Assembly (NCBI GenBank): GCA_944990035.1
Contig: CALYLX010000102.1
Location: forward strand, 52,007 to 116,006
From: Clitopilus passeckerianus
Taxonomy: Eukaryota > Basidiomycota > Agaricomycetes > Agaricales > Entolomataceae
Direction: 5' to 3'
DNA length: 64,000 nucleotides
A model generated the notes under the pieces. It was not told the DNA's origin, made no database searches, and worked only from the letters and a program-made list of their open reading frames with translations. Shown piece by piece: positions 45,649 to 56,830 of the stretch (its first letter is position 1; every line of letters starts with the position of its first letter). A program made the translations under genes and the position numbers.

Positions 45649-47573
45649 CGAGCGGCAGGATTGCGAAAAATGTTGGAAAAATGGGAAACCCTCGGACACT
45701 GCCACGAAAAGAGCTCAGGCACTGGCAGGTCATCCGAAATTAGTCACCGCTTGAGTCATTGGGCCTGCCCATACAACGGACGTGGGGGAGTACTGTATAC
45801 ACATCAATGTGATTTGAATGAACCCTACTTTGAAACCGTTCCGATCTAGGTGAACACCACACCCCCTTCTTCGTTTCTACCCTTTCTTGAAACCTTAGAG
45901 GCTAAGCTTTCAGCAAGAATCGATCTAGCAATCGAGTCGCTATCGAGGCGAGAACCACTACAAGAGCAACAGGCTTGAGCTCGATACCAGAATCTAGAAT
46001 GTTCAAAGTGCTAGGTTTCCTGCATAAGATGCCTCTGGGACCCCTTGTGTTCCTAATCGGTTAGTAACACGTTAATAACATGTTAATAAATGCTATGTTA
46101 ATAAATATTGAATTATTCTCAGCACCTTGCGAATTCCAACACTTCGTCGAAGGGAGCGCCTTCATAGGTAAGGAAGTGCATCCCTACTTTCCCTTTCCAT
46201 GGGCGCAGGTAATCCATGCTGCCCGTATCTCGATGGTCTTTCAGACCAATGCACGCGCGACGAGCGTGAGGACCAACATCAAGCAGACTTGGCCTGCCTA
46301 TATCGTTGGTTATTTAATCATGGCATGTCTCCTTCCCGCATGGTTTGATATGCGAGGTTCTGACTGTCCGTTTTGCCGTGCTGAATAGACCTGGGGAGGA
46401 AGCTTCATTACACACCTGCTTCTCGGCCTTCCAGCACCCCAACTCTACTCCTTCTCCCCTTACGTTGTCTACTTGACCATTCACCTAATCATGACCCTCA
46501 TATTCCACCTCTTTCCGTCCATCCCCTCCCTCCTCCCCTTCCTTGACGGTCTCCTACACCCCCTTGACGCCCTGGTCCGCGTTGGTGCAGTCACTGGCGC
46601 ACTCTCCCACCTCTCTCCCTCCTCTTCAACATACTCCTCCGTAAACCCTTCTCTCTCAGGATCCATGCTCACCCACATGATAATTGGTGCATTCGCATCC
46701 GCAGGCGGTGGCCTCACTGCCTCCACACTTTCCACCTGGTCTCCTAACTGGTCACTCTCAACCCCACCCTTCCTCCAAGCGCCTAGTATGACTGCATTCT
46801 ATTTCGCGTCAATGGACATCTGGGCTGGTGCTATGGTCGCTGCTATATATGGGCTCCTGACTGGTCATCAAGCGTTCATGCCTATCAGGACTTTGGGGCT
46901 TCTTGCGTTTGTGTTGTGGGGCCCCCAGGGAGCGGATGTCACCTTCGGTCGGGTCCAGAAGAAGCTCTGGACACCCCTTGATAGCAGGGGACTTGCTGCA
47001 ATGGCGTTGTCCATCTTTTTTGCATTAAGGGCTGCAAGAGAATTGTGGCTGAGGAGAGGCGCTAGGGTTGTCACGGCGAAGAAGACAGATGCAGTGCCAG
47101 TGAAGCTCAAAAAGGACTGAAACTATTTTTATATAACTTTTCTTCATATCACGGACTTCACTACATTACTTTCTAGATATACCTCCCACTTTCAATTTGT
47201 AGCATTGTTTTGTAACTGGTAGTGGGCACAAGGGAAGAAAAACCTACATCTAAATACCAAGTACCTCCTTCAACTTCGTCTCGCAAGGGCCCAAGAACAA
47301 GAAATCTGCCTCGTCAGAATGATTACTTTCCTCAATATTGAAAACCGCGACCTTCCCCCCATGTTCCTTCACCCTTCCGCCGATCTTTGACGCAGGCTGC
47401 ACAATTGCAGACGTCCCAACGACCAAGCACATATCAGCTTCATCAGCCAATGCCAAAATCTCGTGTATCTTCTTCGGCCTCTCCCCGAACCAAACGACAT
47501 CAGGCCTCAACAGCTGGTCGCATTTGGGGCACTTGGGTAAATCTTTTCTTCTGACCACGGTATCCAGATCCCC
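45649..47573 (+). repeat. Tandem segmental duplication, unit 2
   Basis: Second copy of the 44009-45649 block: same upstream sequence, TRIC-like gene copy 2, then the sirtuin gene of which unit 1 keeps only a fragment. The unit boundary near 45649 joins sirtuin-fragment sequence directly to the upstream block. Confidence 0.75.
45999..47120 (+). CDS. TRIC-like membrane protein, copy 2
   Basis: Three exons (45999-46059, 46123-46322, 46389-47120) give 330 residues. Exon 1 adds MFKVLGFLHKMPLGPLVFLI, absent from copy 1. Otherwise the protein is closely similar, with TWGGSFITHLLLGLPAP, MIIGAFASAGGGLTAS and FYFASMDIWAGAMVAAIYGL. It also ends in a KxKxx signal (KLKKD). Intron 2 begins GC (ATG|GCATGT) where copy 1 has GT (ATG|GTACGC), a donor change since duplication. 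It carries 11 extra residues around GPQGADVTFGRVQ. Predicted ER multi-pass protein; channel function inferred only from the TRIC-like layout. Confidence 0.72.
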
Positions 47574-48209
47574 TTCAGCAACCTTCTTCTCCGTGCCAGC
47601 CAGCCCTGCGCAGATTGGAGAGTCGAGGTTGGTAGCCTGGTAATCGCAATCGTGGGCCGTACACACGACGTCGTAGATTCGTCCGTGCATCTCGATAATC
47701 TCCGAGTCTGACTCCTGCATAAGCGTTGATTCGGTCTCCCTCAACGCTCGAGAGCAAAGCATATCCACATTTTGAGTGATGTGCGTGAGTTTGGACTCTG
47801 GGGCAACCGTGTGGCGTATTTCTGGAATTGCTAAGCGCCCAAGAGTGTAATGGGCTTCGTTGGGTGTTTTGTCACGGACTCTGTCAGGTTAATATCCTTA
47901 AGCGATGGGAAGCTTGGTGGGGGTTGTTAGACTTACTCTTCGCGTCTGTAGTGAAAGAACTGCCAGACTCTCGACTGATTCTCGGCGAACGCAGAAGGGG
48001 TGGCCAGTTCACTAGTGTTATACTTCCCCCACCGACCCCCGTTGCCTCTGAAGGTTGCAATGCCTAGTGAGCACTTCGATAAGCTGGTAATAAAGAAATC
48101 TCGAGGTTGTCATACCAGAAGCAGCCGACAAGCCAGCCCCAGAGAGCACTATGATGTTGCTTGATGAAGCAAGGGCTTTGCGGAATTCGGATGCATCTAC
48201 TGACGGCAT
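47250..48209 (-). CDS. Sirtuin (SIR2 family NAD-dependent deacylase, SIRT5/CobB-like)
   Basis: Three exons (48209-48116, 48063-47937, 47880-47250) give 283 residues. NAD-binding motifs: [26 protein letters not shown] and a terminal VFNIEES strand; catalytic His in [10 protein letters not shown]; zinc cysteines in VVCTAHDC and [15 protein letters not shown]. The FFHYRRE segment corresponds to the class III helix whose Tyr and Arg read acyl-lysine; here the Arg is kept and the first Tyr is Phe. Class III sirtuins remove succinyl, malonyl or acetyl groups from lysine, usually in mitochondria. It is convergent with TRIC copy 2, only 129 bp away. Confidence 0.92.
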
Positions 48210-48739
48210 ATTGGAACTCGAAAAAATATTGCTCGAAGCTGCTAGGATTGGAAGGAGGAGAAGAAGAACAGAAAGGAGTTAAGGATTCACCACGCCTGTT
48301 GCGAATTGCAGTGCATGTGGTGTGCCATTGTCTCCCAAATTTGGAAAAGTGAACACATTACACGGTGTTTGTTGGGCGAGCACTCGACAGCCTTCGACAT
48401 CGATCCCACGATGCTGTGGTGGGAACTATTCTTTATGATGTTTTCTGACTCATGAGCCCTGGGTGACCCGGACCAGCTAGGGCGAACCGATCCAAGGAAA
48501 GGTCCTCGATCGTGAACGTTTCTGTTCAAGGTCAGCCCATCTCCTCAAATGTTGACGTTAAATCACCATGTGTCCTCTACGGAGGTCCACTGACTTTTCT
48601 AGGATCAGAGATGGCTCGATTATCACTGGAGATTGGGGAGGATAGCCGTGACCTCGGCAGCTGCCTCAAGCCTCGTGCGTCTTGCTATAAGTTGAGTAGT
48701 ATCTCATTGGTGGTCCGTATCCGCCTTTTCTCAATATCA
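48210..48739. other. Intergenic region
   Basis: 530 bp between the divergent sirtuin and DUF7770-like genes. The 118-codon + ORF (48512-48868) overlaps the next gene's first exon in the same frame, so the true start could be further upstream. Confidence 0.4.
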
Positions 48740-49410
48740 ATGGCATTCCTGGCGGAGGTGGCATCTAGGGCCCAGGCGATGAGTGACCAGAGGCCCATCT
48801 GGGAAAAGAGTATGTCAACCTTCAATAATTCACACATTTCCGAACGACGCAAACAAACCGCCGTATAGGTGACAATGCGTATCTGAAGTTCAAACCTGGA
48901 GTGCTGGACCAGGCGATCTTGGCCATACATATACACGCTGCTAGAACTTCTTACACGGCTCGCAGCACAGGTGCAGCCCCGACCACAGCTGTCGATGGCG
49001 CCCATTTCCGCATTTTTCTTGCAATGAGCGAAGAGCAATCAATCGAACTGGACTCATCTGAAGCCGCTAGCGGAGGTGTAACGAAGCTCAGGGTACTGCA
49101 CCGACCATATGTAGCGTCAACTGCACAGACGTTCCTGGGCAGCGAGCTCTTGACACCCACCACCTCGTTCACGGTCCGGGAGGCTCTACAAGTTCTCTTT
49201 GAGAACGGGAGAGACAGGTATAGACTTGACGAAAATACGGGGAGCGGTTGTAGGTATTGGTGCACGACGGTTGTTGGCGATTTCATTGAGATCGGTTGGG
49301 TCGACAAAGAGCATCGAGGCGTCGTGGAGAGATTGACCGCAAGCATCAAGGCCAAGAACCCTGAGGTACACATGCCAGTGCCCACACCTCAGGGGATCTT
49401 CTACGATTAA
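48740..49410 (+). CDS. DUF7770-like hypothetical protein
   Basis: Two exons, 48740-48809 and 48869-49410, give 203 residues; the start exon is tentative. The second exon shows a small single-domain fold found in many fungi: HFRIFLAMSEEQSIELD, then FTVREALQVLFENGRDRYRL, SGCRYWCTTVVGDFIEIGWV and a C-terminal PTPQGIFYD. The GRDRYRL...GSGCRYW pair is the feature I associate with DUF7770. No known activity. If the splice at 48810 is not used, translation could start at the in-frame ATG at 49024. Confidence 0.6.
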
Positions 49411-49621
49411 GAATACTCAGCAGTTCAGTTACTTTAGTACCATGGCCGTTGAGAGAAATTCGTTCATTTTCTTGCAATCAAATAGTTAATCGTGGGATAG
49501 ATCGTTACGAATGATATGTGGTACAATTTCTAGAATTCTATCCCCATGGCGTGGTATATGCAGGCGGATTCATGGAACACGGGAGAAGGCCTCCAGCACA
49601 GTCCTAAGATTCATCGTATCG

Positions 49622-50545
49622 CTAAAACCGATCGGGATTCAACCCGAGTTGTTCAAAATAACCTGGTTTGTACTCCACCATAGGGAATGAATTCATTACT
49701 GGAACCAAGTGTTGAAGATAGTTGGCATAATACGGCCGATAATTCCCTGCAATGAACCGGAAGAAAAACTTCCATGATTTAGGTGGTTGATTGTGAGTCG
49801 CCGTTTCCCATGCAGCCAGGTGAGCGTATTCGAACCAAGGGGGAGCTAGTCCAGCACATCCCCAGTCAATAAGCCAAATAGTATTGCTTGAATCGACCAT
49901 AATGTTGCCCATGCTAAGATCGTTGTGACATAGAACGAGCGGATGAGATATGTCAAATTTCGGGCAGTGCCAGAGGGTGTTGTGGAGTTGATGGAAATGG
50001 ACTTGCAGGCTGTATCTTCTGGCGTCATACCACTCCGCCATTTCTTTGTAGGATGCAAATGGGCCAGCCCCGTCTTCTGAGAAGTAGATTCCTCGGCATT
50101 CAATGGGTTTATCAGTGCCGTCAAATGGGCCCGGTTTATCGGGATAAGGAAGTGAGATCCTTCGCAGCTGCTGTATGTATCCTCGCAATATCCAAGCAAT
50201 GCGGAACCTGTTCAACCAACCCATTGATGGCCAGGCGGCTCGTAAAGTACGACCCTCGACGTAGTCCATAACTATCCACCACGCGCCTGGTATCCTCTCG
50301 CGGGTGGGGAGCACACGTCGAATTTTTGGGGTCCTTATGGTCGTTTTTGCACGAATAAAGTCGACCATGAAGGCTTCGTATGGGGTTGACGACCATTGCT
50401 TTTTTACGATAGCATCAGGTGCGATCCGCCATACCGTTGGCGTGAAGATATTAGCACCAGGCATGCCCGATGTGAAGTTGAGGCAAGTAGCCCGTGTCTT
50501 TTCGGTGCTTTCAATGAGTGCGTATACTTCTTCATCGCTCAGCAT
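49622..50545 (-). CDS. Aminoglycoside phosphotransferase-fold kinase (APH/ChoK family)
   Basis: Single exon, 307 residues, ATG at 50545. Kinase-like fold: IVKKQWSS carries the probable ATP-binding Lys, WWIVMDYVEGRTL is the hinge, VLCHNDLSMGNIMVD is the catalytic loop (Asp, Asn), and IWLIDWGCAGLAPPWFEYAH is the metal-binding loop. Typical of the large fungal APH family, whose substrates (small metabolites or proteins) are mostly unknown; it should not be read as antibiotic resistance. Intronless, unlike nearly all neighbours. Confidence 0.88.
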   Translation of the reverse strand: MLSDEEVYALIESTEKTRATCLNFTSGMPGANIFTPTVWRIAPDAIVKKQWSSTPYEAFMVDFIRAKTTIRTPKIRRVLPTRERIPGAWWIVMDYVEGRTLRAAWPSMGWLNRFRIAWILRGYIQQLRRISLPYPDKPGPFDGTDKPIECRGIYFSEDGAGPFASYKEMAEWYDARRYSLQVHFHQLHNTLWHCPKFDISHPLVLCHNDLSMGNIMVDSSNTIWLIDWGCAGLAPPWFEYAHLAAWETATHNQPPKSWKFFFRFIAGNYRPYYANYLQHLVPVMNSFPMVEYKPGYFEQLGLNPDRF

Positions 50546-50973
50546 GTCAACTGAGGAAATTGGAGAAGCATCGGTACGACTAGGGGAACATCAGTAGGAG
50601 TCCAAAATTTAGGGGTTTGATCTCACGAGAGAAAATTCCCCATCCTCCTGTCAGATACTTGCTATGTGTATTGCGTCGTTGTCGTAGCAGGGACTGAGTA
50701 CTGAGCGCTGGCCGTTTTTCATACAGTCCTTGGCGTTGGCGGCTGAAGCTTTGGACAGGTCACGCTGTCACAACTAATAAGGTCGGAGCCCCGGACCGTG
50801 AAGGTTTTCCCAGTCGAACAAGCCCCAACCATGCTGCACTCTGAAGAAACTTGTTTCTCTTATATCCTATGTATATCTAACTACTCTACGACCACAGACC
50901 ACCTGCTTCATGTTTAGGCCGCAGACGCAAGGCATGTTGGGAGGTACTCTAGGCAATAGAAATATGGTACCGA
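50546..50973. other. Intergenic region
   Basis: 428 bp between the kinase start and the NOP4 3' end; nothing recognisable. Confidence 0.4.
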
Positions 50974-53900
50974 TCAAGCCTTTTTGCCTGCCTTCCTCTC
51001 CTTCCGCTTCCTCCCAATGATTGAGCCAACGGGATTGGACTTGGTCGCTTCGGTGGTTTTTGGTTTCGGTAGGTTTTCCTCATCCGCCTTCGCTACTTTG
51101 TCCGCTTTCTGTTTCTTTGTTTGTCTTCCCTCGGCTTCCTCGGTATCCTGTTTGCGCTTACGTTTCTCCTCAACGGGTTCCTTCTATCTCCATTATCAGC
51201 AACTTACAATCTTGAAAGGTATTGGCTAAGACTCACGTCAGGTCTGGCATGTGCGTTATTGCGACGTTGGACGACTTGGACATTCTCGATCGAGAACTCG
51301 ACAATCAGGGTCCCTCGACTCTTCTTATCAACCAAGCTTTCAGCCCTTTTCTCCAATTCGCCCTTCAGCCTAGTCACTCTGGCCTCATCCTTTTCACCTT
51401 CTTTCTTCGCCCCCTCAATCTTGAGGAGATCCTTGACCTCGTCCTTCCACCATTCCCCAAACAGAGCCGCAATAGAAGGATTGCAGTTTGCCCAGCGCAA
51501 CACTCTAAGCGCATCAGCATGGGAGTACATCTCCAAGAACCCGTAGCCTTTACTGCGAGCCTTTCCTGTGACGGCATCCACTCGCTCTGCTTGTCGTACA
51601 ATCTTGGCTTGTTTGACACCGGACTGTCGCTTTCCTCCAAACTTCTTCTTTTTCCCTTTCTCTTTCTTCTCGGCCTGCTCGCGATCCTCGCCCTCCTCTG
51701 GTGTGGTGGTGTCAACGGCAAGTTCGTCCGAGGTTAGAGCCGTGCGATCTCCTGCAGACACCTCAGCTTGGAATGCCTTTGTCGCATGTGCGGCCAGACG
51801 TTTAAGAGCTCGTTCTGACACAAAGAGAGGAATTTGCCGTATGCTAAGCCGCGTCTTTGAGATGTAAAGAGAGGGGTTGGACTTGAGGAGAGCACGACGG
51901 GCATTATAAGAGGAGGTGCGTCGTTCAATCTCAGCGGGCGAAAGGGATGCAGCTGCAGGAGCGCTCGGCAAGATAACTGAAATAGAAAAGAATCATCAGG
52001 ACATGCTTTGATAGAGCAAGCTGAGATGAGCACGAACCTCCTTCGCGCAAGAGGTACATGTTGCGTTTGTCAGCCTTTTGTCGGGCCTTCTCACCGGCTT
52101 CCCTCAGTTTTCCAGCTTCGTCGCGGGTGACGGCTCGGACGCAATCCAGGGTTCTGCCATGCAGCACGAGGCTGTGGGCTAGGGTTGACGAGGGATCGGG
52201 TGTCAAGATGGAGGGGAGTTTGAAAGGGTTCTTCTTGGGTTGAGGCTGGTAGCGTATAATTTTATTAGAGGCCAGAAATTGTGACAACCAACAAGAGCAC
52301 ATACAACTGTCGTCCCGGTTGTTTCTGCACGCAGGAGGTCACTTTGGGTGACGACCTTATCCGCGTCTTCTCGATTCCAGAAGCATGCAAAACCTGTGCC
52401 TCGAGAACGGCCAGTAGCAGGGTCAATTGTGATTCTGGCGTAGCGTAGTGGACCGAAGGCTCGGAAGCTGCGGTCGTGATTAGTAACGACAGAAATCCAA
52501 GTGTTGAGGACCACTTACAGCGTCCTGAGGTCATCTTCAGTGGCCTCGAACGGTACATTCCGCACAAAGAGAGTATTCCCAGTTTCAGGCGGAGGAAGAG
52601 AAGGCTTGACGGGCTCCTCCTCCTCATCTTCACTCCTCGCTTGACTGTCATCATCGTCATCGCTATCTTCATCTCTGTCATGAACACCGATGTGACTGTC
52701 CTCATCACTGCCGCTTTCCTCGTCGCTTTCACTCTCAGACCCAGAGACATCTTCCATGTCGACGTCCTTTTCCTCCTCCTGCTCCATTTTGGCCTTCTCC
52801 TCTTGCCACTTATCCTTACTCAGTGCCCAATCCACGGCAATTACACGTTCATCCTCTCTTTTCTCTTCGATGTCTTCTTCTTCATCTCCCTCCTTCTCAG
52901 CACCATCCTTCTCCGCCCCGTCCGCATTTTGAGCAGCCTTTGCAGCCAAAGCCTTCAACCTCTTCTCTTCTCGCCTCTGTTTCTTCTTTTTCTGCTTATC
53001 CGAGACCAAAGACTCCGCCATCCCTGCGCTTACAGTTTTTCCATTGCATCCCTCGATAGCCTTCTCAGCGTCCTTTTTGCTCAACATCCAAACGAAAGCA
53101 AAGCCTTTTGCCCGCGCTCGTGCGGGTCGTTTAGCTGATGAGTCGCCTTCACCAGTTTCTTCCGTTGCAGGTGGTGATGTTGTGGGTATATGGATAGAGT
53201 GTATTGGTCCATAAGGAAGAAAGACAGCTCGTAGGTCTTGTTCAGTGATGTTCCACGGAAGGTTGCGTACTATGAGACGGCTAGAGCGGCTTGGAGCTGC
53301 AGATTTTGAAGAGCCTTCTGCTTTTGAGGATGATTCGCCTTTTGATGAGGATGCTGCTGCAGGTTTTGACAGATTCTCCAGACGTTTTTTGAGAGTAACA
53401 GATAAGAGGTTGCCTTTGAAGACGTGGGCGTGAAGCTTGGTTATGGCATTGGAGGCGGCGCTTGGTGATTTGAATACAACGTGTGCTGCAATGTGCAGTG
53501 AGTATACCCTATAGAGTCAGTATGATATGAGCGTATGCTTACCTGTGGGTGAACTGCCGTCTTCAACCGGCCAATCGACCTTTTCTGCACCATCGCATTT
53601 CCTAATTTTCTTCCATAGAGTTTTCGAGTCAACCGATGATGGAAGTCCGGATATCACAATGGTTCTTATTGACGTAGGGTCATGGGGCAGCCTGGGCTGT
53701 TGAGGTCGAGGTGGTGGTCGTGCTTTTGGTTCCTTCTTCGGAGTGTCCTCTCCCTTCTCTCTTTTCTCCTTTGGCTATGCAAAAGTCTTAGAACGTATTT
53801 CTGAGAAGCGAAAGGGCAGATCGAACCTTCTGGTCAGCCCATTGCACACGAATTTTCCTGCCGACAAGAGCTAGCCCGTCTTTCGAGATTTGCTCGAAAG

Positions 53901-54194
53901 CAGACTGGGCATCTTCCTTGATAGCAAATGACACATATCCAACACCCTTAGAGACGCCTGTTCCGCGCTCTGTTACGACAAAGGCCGACCGAACAGGTGC
54001 AATGTCAGAGAAGAGCGTCTGTAGATCAACTGAGGTTGCAGTATATGGCAAATTCGAGACGAAAAGTGTTGATCTGCAAGGCTTGTTAAAACAGATGTTT
54101 GTCCCGAACAGCAGTAAGTACTTTACCCATGCTGTTCAGAGGCTTCATCACCGTCAACCTCTCGTTCTTTCCGTTTTCCAAGCGTTGAATCCAT
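50974..54194 (-). CDS. NOP4: Nucleolar RNA-binding protein Nop4/RBM28
   Basis: Eight exons (54194-54127, 54073-53827, 53774-53543, 53485-52519, 52467-52305, 52245-52038, 51976-51237, 51183-50974) give 944 residues. Four RRM-type regions: STLFVSNLPYTATSVDLQTL, a divergent RTIVISGLPSSVDSKTLWKK, RLIVRNLPWNITEQDLRAVF and NTLFVRNVPFEATEDDLRTL. RRM3 and RRM4 are separated by a long lysine-rich, then acidic tract (DEESGSDEDS, DDDDD). The C-terminal part YGFLEMYSHADALRVLRWAN and the basic tail are typical of Nop4, which is needed for 60S subunit pre-rRNA processing. First intron follows QHG. Divergent from an F-box gene. Confidence 0.93.
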
Positions 54195-54620
54195 GTTCAG
54201 CAGCGGCCGCCTTGGCTCTCACTTTTTTTGGCGAGCAGATGGAGGTACCAGAGTTATTTATGGTTATTGTGCAACAAAGCGTGGAACAAACTTGAGCAAA
54301 GAAGACGGCCCAAAGTTGGACCATCATCATCTCTGTCATCTGAGTTTGAGGTGGCGAGATTCGCAAAAATATGAAGAGAACGCGAGAATAAACTAGGTTA
54401 GTTCCATAAAACTGCAGCCCACAACCTTGGCTAAACAAACATCATTTAGGGCTTTGTTAGGATTTGAAATTCTTCCCAGCGACTCGAGTCACTCGAGTTG
54501 GAGTCAAGAGACGCAGGCTTGATTTGAGTTACCCACGTGGCCCTCGCCAATTTTATTTTGGCAAAGATCTACTCAGGCTGACCGACTCATCCACCGAACT
54601 TTGGCATCCTCACCAAGAAC
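54195..54620. promoter_or_regulatory. Divergent promoter of NOP4 and the F-box gene
   Basis: 426 bp between divergent ATGs. A decayed second copy of this spacer with its flanks is present at about 56388-56830. Confidence 0.5.
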
Positions 54621-56343
54621 ATGTTTCTTCCTCGAGAGCTCTTCGAGCTAATTGCATCGTTCGTGGATAGGCCGAATGATTTGCTCTCACTTTCCATCAC
54701 GTCAAAGGTACTCTACGAAATCGTAGTCCCGAACCATCTCCAATACCGACTGTTGCATTGCGATGCACGACGCTTTGACCTTTGGAAAGCTCTCAGAGAG
54801 CGCCCCCTTCTTGCAAACCGAATTCGATATCTCGAGATTACTGATGAAGAAAGTGTCACTTGGAGTAATGGCTTTGGAGAAAGCCCGATTGCCCCAACTT
54901 CTCTCTTAGGGGGCTTATCTTATGGAGAGCTGGATGAAGAAACAATGGACGAGAACCTGACTCCATTTGTGCAGTTTCTCTCGAATTTACAACGCTTCGA
55001 ATGGACAATTGAATCTCGCCCTTCGATGGCATTGCTGGATACCCTATCCTCGACATGCCCCGACTTACGGGAGTTCGAGTTATGTATTCCCGATGACGGC
55101 ATTGAGAGTTCAGAAGAAGACATATCACTCTTAGCCCACTGTCCGGTACGTGCCTACTCACAATAACCACTCTGTTCTCGTTTCATCCTCATGGCGGATC
55201 AACAGGTATGGAAATTGACCAATCTAACACAATTGTCTTTTGTGGACCGAAGGTTCTACCTGGAGCTCAGGGAGGACTACGTTCCAATCGTTCAGAACCT
55301 GGCTCAAGCCATTGCTTCGCAGCCCTGTCTACAAGACTTACACATCTACATCTTGGGATCAGATAGCTGCGACGATCTCAATGAAATCCTACGACGCCCG
55401 TTCCAAACCACAGTTTGGCCTCACCTCAGGCGCCTCAATATAGCGGGCTACGTCCTCAGTGGTGCAGAACAAGAGTTTTTCGGTTCTCATCCTGGTCTGA
55501 GAACCCTTAACCTTGTTGACAGGCCAGACGACGGACATGGGGAAGTCGACTATTGCAGTATGCCCGGACTTCGAGCATTGAACACTTTGTGGAACCCCAC
55601 AAAACGCGACTCCAATGTTCCGACCAAACTTGTATCCAGCCTCAACCACTTAAGCTTGTTGCTGGGTGAAGACGATATCCCTCGGTTTGAGGCACCAATC
55701 ACCGACGAGTATCTCTTGAAGCATGTTACCGCCCTCAAGTCTTTGACCATCGATACCCTTGAGCCGTATTCCTGCAAGGTGGCGCGAAATATTCTGCGTT
55801 CCTCGATGGGCGTTGAGCGCCTTGCCTTGAACCTTTCTAATACCACCATTCATGGGCCAGTACAGGTGCGTCACATATCCACCCTGTCATCTGTCTGGGA
55901 CTGACGAGCATCCTTAGGATCAGCATGAAATGATCGATATCTTCAAATATATGCCGAACTTGACCCATTACTATTTTGTGGATCTTGCCTCGTGGAAACA
56001 ACCACCGCCTGCGGAAGGGGACGGGCAAGAAGACTCAGAGAGTGGCGAGGAGGAGGAGGAGGAGGAGGAGGAGAAGGAGAAGGAAGAGAAGGAAGAGAAG
56101 GACGAGGCCATACCTGCCTTGCAAGCTCTGGCTTCAGCTGTGCCCACGCTCAGATTCGTGGCAGTCAAATACAGCGACTCCTCTGACAATTTTCCTGAAT
56201 GGATGATTCTCGAGCGAGGCTCAAATGGGTTGTATGCCAGTCATAAGGCGGTACCATATTATGGGTACCAGGAGGACGTGGATATCAAGAGGTGGGGAGG
56301 GTGTTACAATGGGGCCGACAAGGGACGAGGTCGTGTCTACTAA
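54621..56343 (+). CDS. F-box / leucine-rich protein with poly-Glu insert
   Basis: Three exons (54621-55145, 55206-55865, 55918-56343) give 536 residues. The F-box is at the N-terminus (LPRELFELIASFVDRPNDLL, SITSKVLYEIV), followed by irregular leucine-rich strands (LTNLTQLSFVDRRF, LRRLNIAGYVLSG, GLRTLNLVDRP, LKSLTIDTLEP). Exon 3 holds an uninterrupted Glu/Lys tract (residues about 438-460) encoded by a GAG/AAG repeat. Presumably an SCF ubiquitin-ligase substrate receptor. It is the only complete member of a local family whose fragments lie at 3923, 26091 and 56769. Confidence 0.85.
56046..56105 (+). repeat. GAG/AAG trinucleotide repeat in coding sequence
   Basis: About nine GAG triplets followed by mixed GAG/AAG/GAA triplets, encoding a Glu-rich then Glu/Lys tract in the F-box protein. 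Likely length-variable between strains. Confidence 0.85.
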
Positions 56344-56387
56344 GGTGAATTTGAAGTAGTGATATTGTCAACGTCAGAGAACATGGT

Positions 56388-56830
56388 CTATAGATCAACT
56401 CAATTGGGGTGTATGGCAAAGTTTGAGACGAAGAATGTTAAGCTGAAAAACCTCATTGCTATCATTGCTTTATAAGGGAAAACAGCAAGTTTGTATGTTA
56501 TCATGATTCTCAGAGTCTTCGAGTCTTCGTCGCCTCTCATTCCGCTTATTTTCCAAGCTTTGAAGCCATATTCACCATGTCTCGTTCGTCACTTTGATTA
56601 TGATGGATCATGGCAGAGAATTGATTACAGTTATAGTGTCGAACGAACTTGACCAAAGGACGCTCCTCAAGCTCGACCGCCACCAAGTCAGCCACGGGAG
56701 GATTTATTCCGCCTGACCGACTCAGATCCACTGAGCCATTAGCATCCTCTCTCAGTAGAACACCTTAAATGGTGTTTCCCCAAGAACTCTTCGAGTCAGT
56801 TATATCTCTAGACGGAAACCAAGATAGGGT
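56388..56830 (+). repeat. Decayed duplicate of the NOP4 5' end and F-box promoter
   Basis: Aligns in order with 54009-54690: AGATCAACT near 56392 matches NOP4 exon 2 (54020); TATGGCAAA and GAGACGAA follow at similar spacing; TTTTCCAAGC.TTGAA.CCAT matches NOP4 exon 1; GAACTTGACCAAAG matches the spacer; CTGACCGACTCA and CATCCTC precede the F-box ATG in both. Many substitutions and indels show the copy is old and non-functional. Confidence 0.75.

Larger units (their letters stand above)
44009..45649 (+). repeat. Tandem segmental duplication, unit 1
   Basis: Begins at GAGCGGCAGGATTG (44009), which recurs at 45650. The unit contains a shared upstream block (CCCTCGGACACTGCCACGAA, then GTCATTGGGCCTGCCC), a TRIC-like gene and a minus-strand sirtuin 3' fragment. 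Unit 2 (about 45649-47573) has the same order with a complete sirtuin extending beyond it. Confidence 0.8.

Noticed and set aside
49622..50545. Antibiotic-resistance gene
   Set aside because: The APH fold is a very large family in fungi with other or unknown substrates; nothing here points to drug modification.
52476..53138. Long + strand ORF of 220 codons
   Set aside because: It is the antisense of the acidic Glu/Ser-rich linker of NOP4, which gives long open antisense frames.
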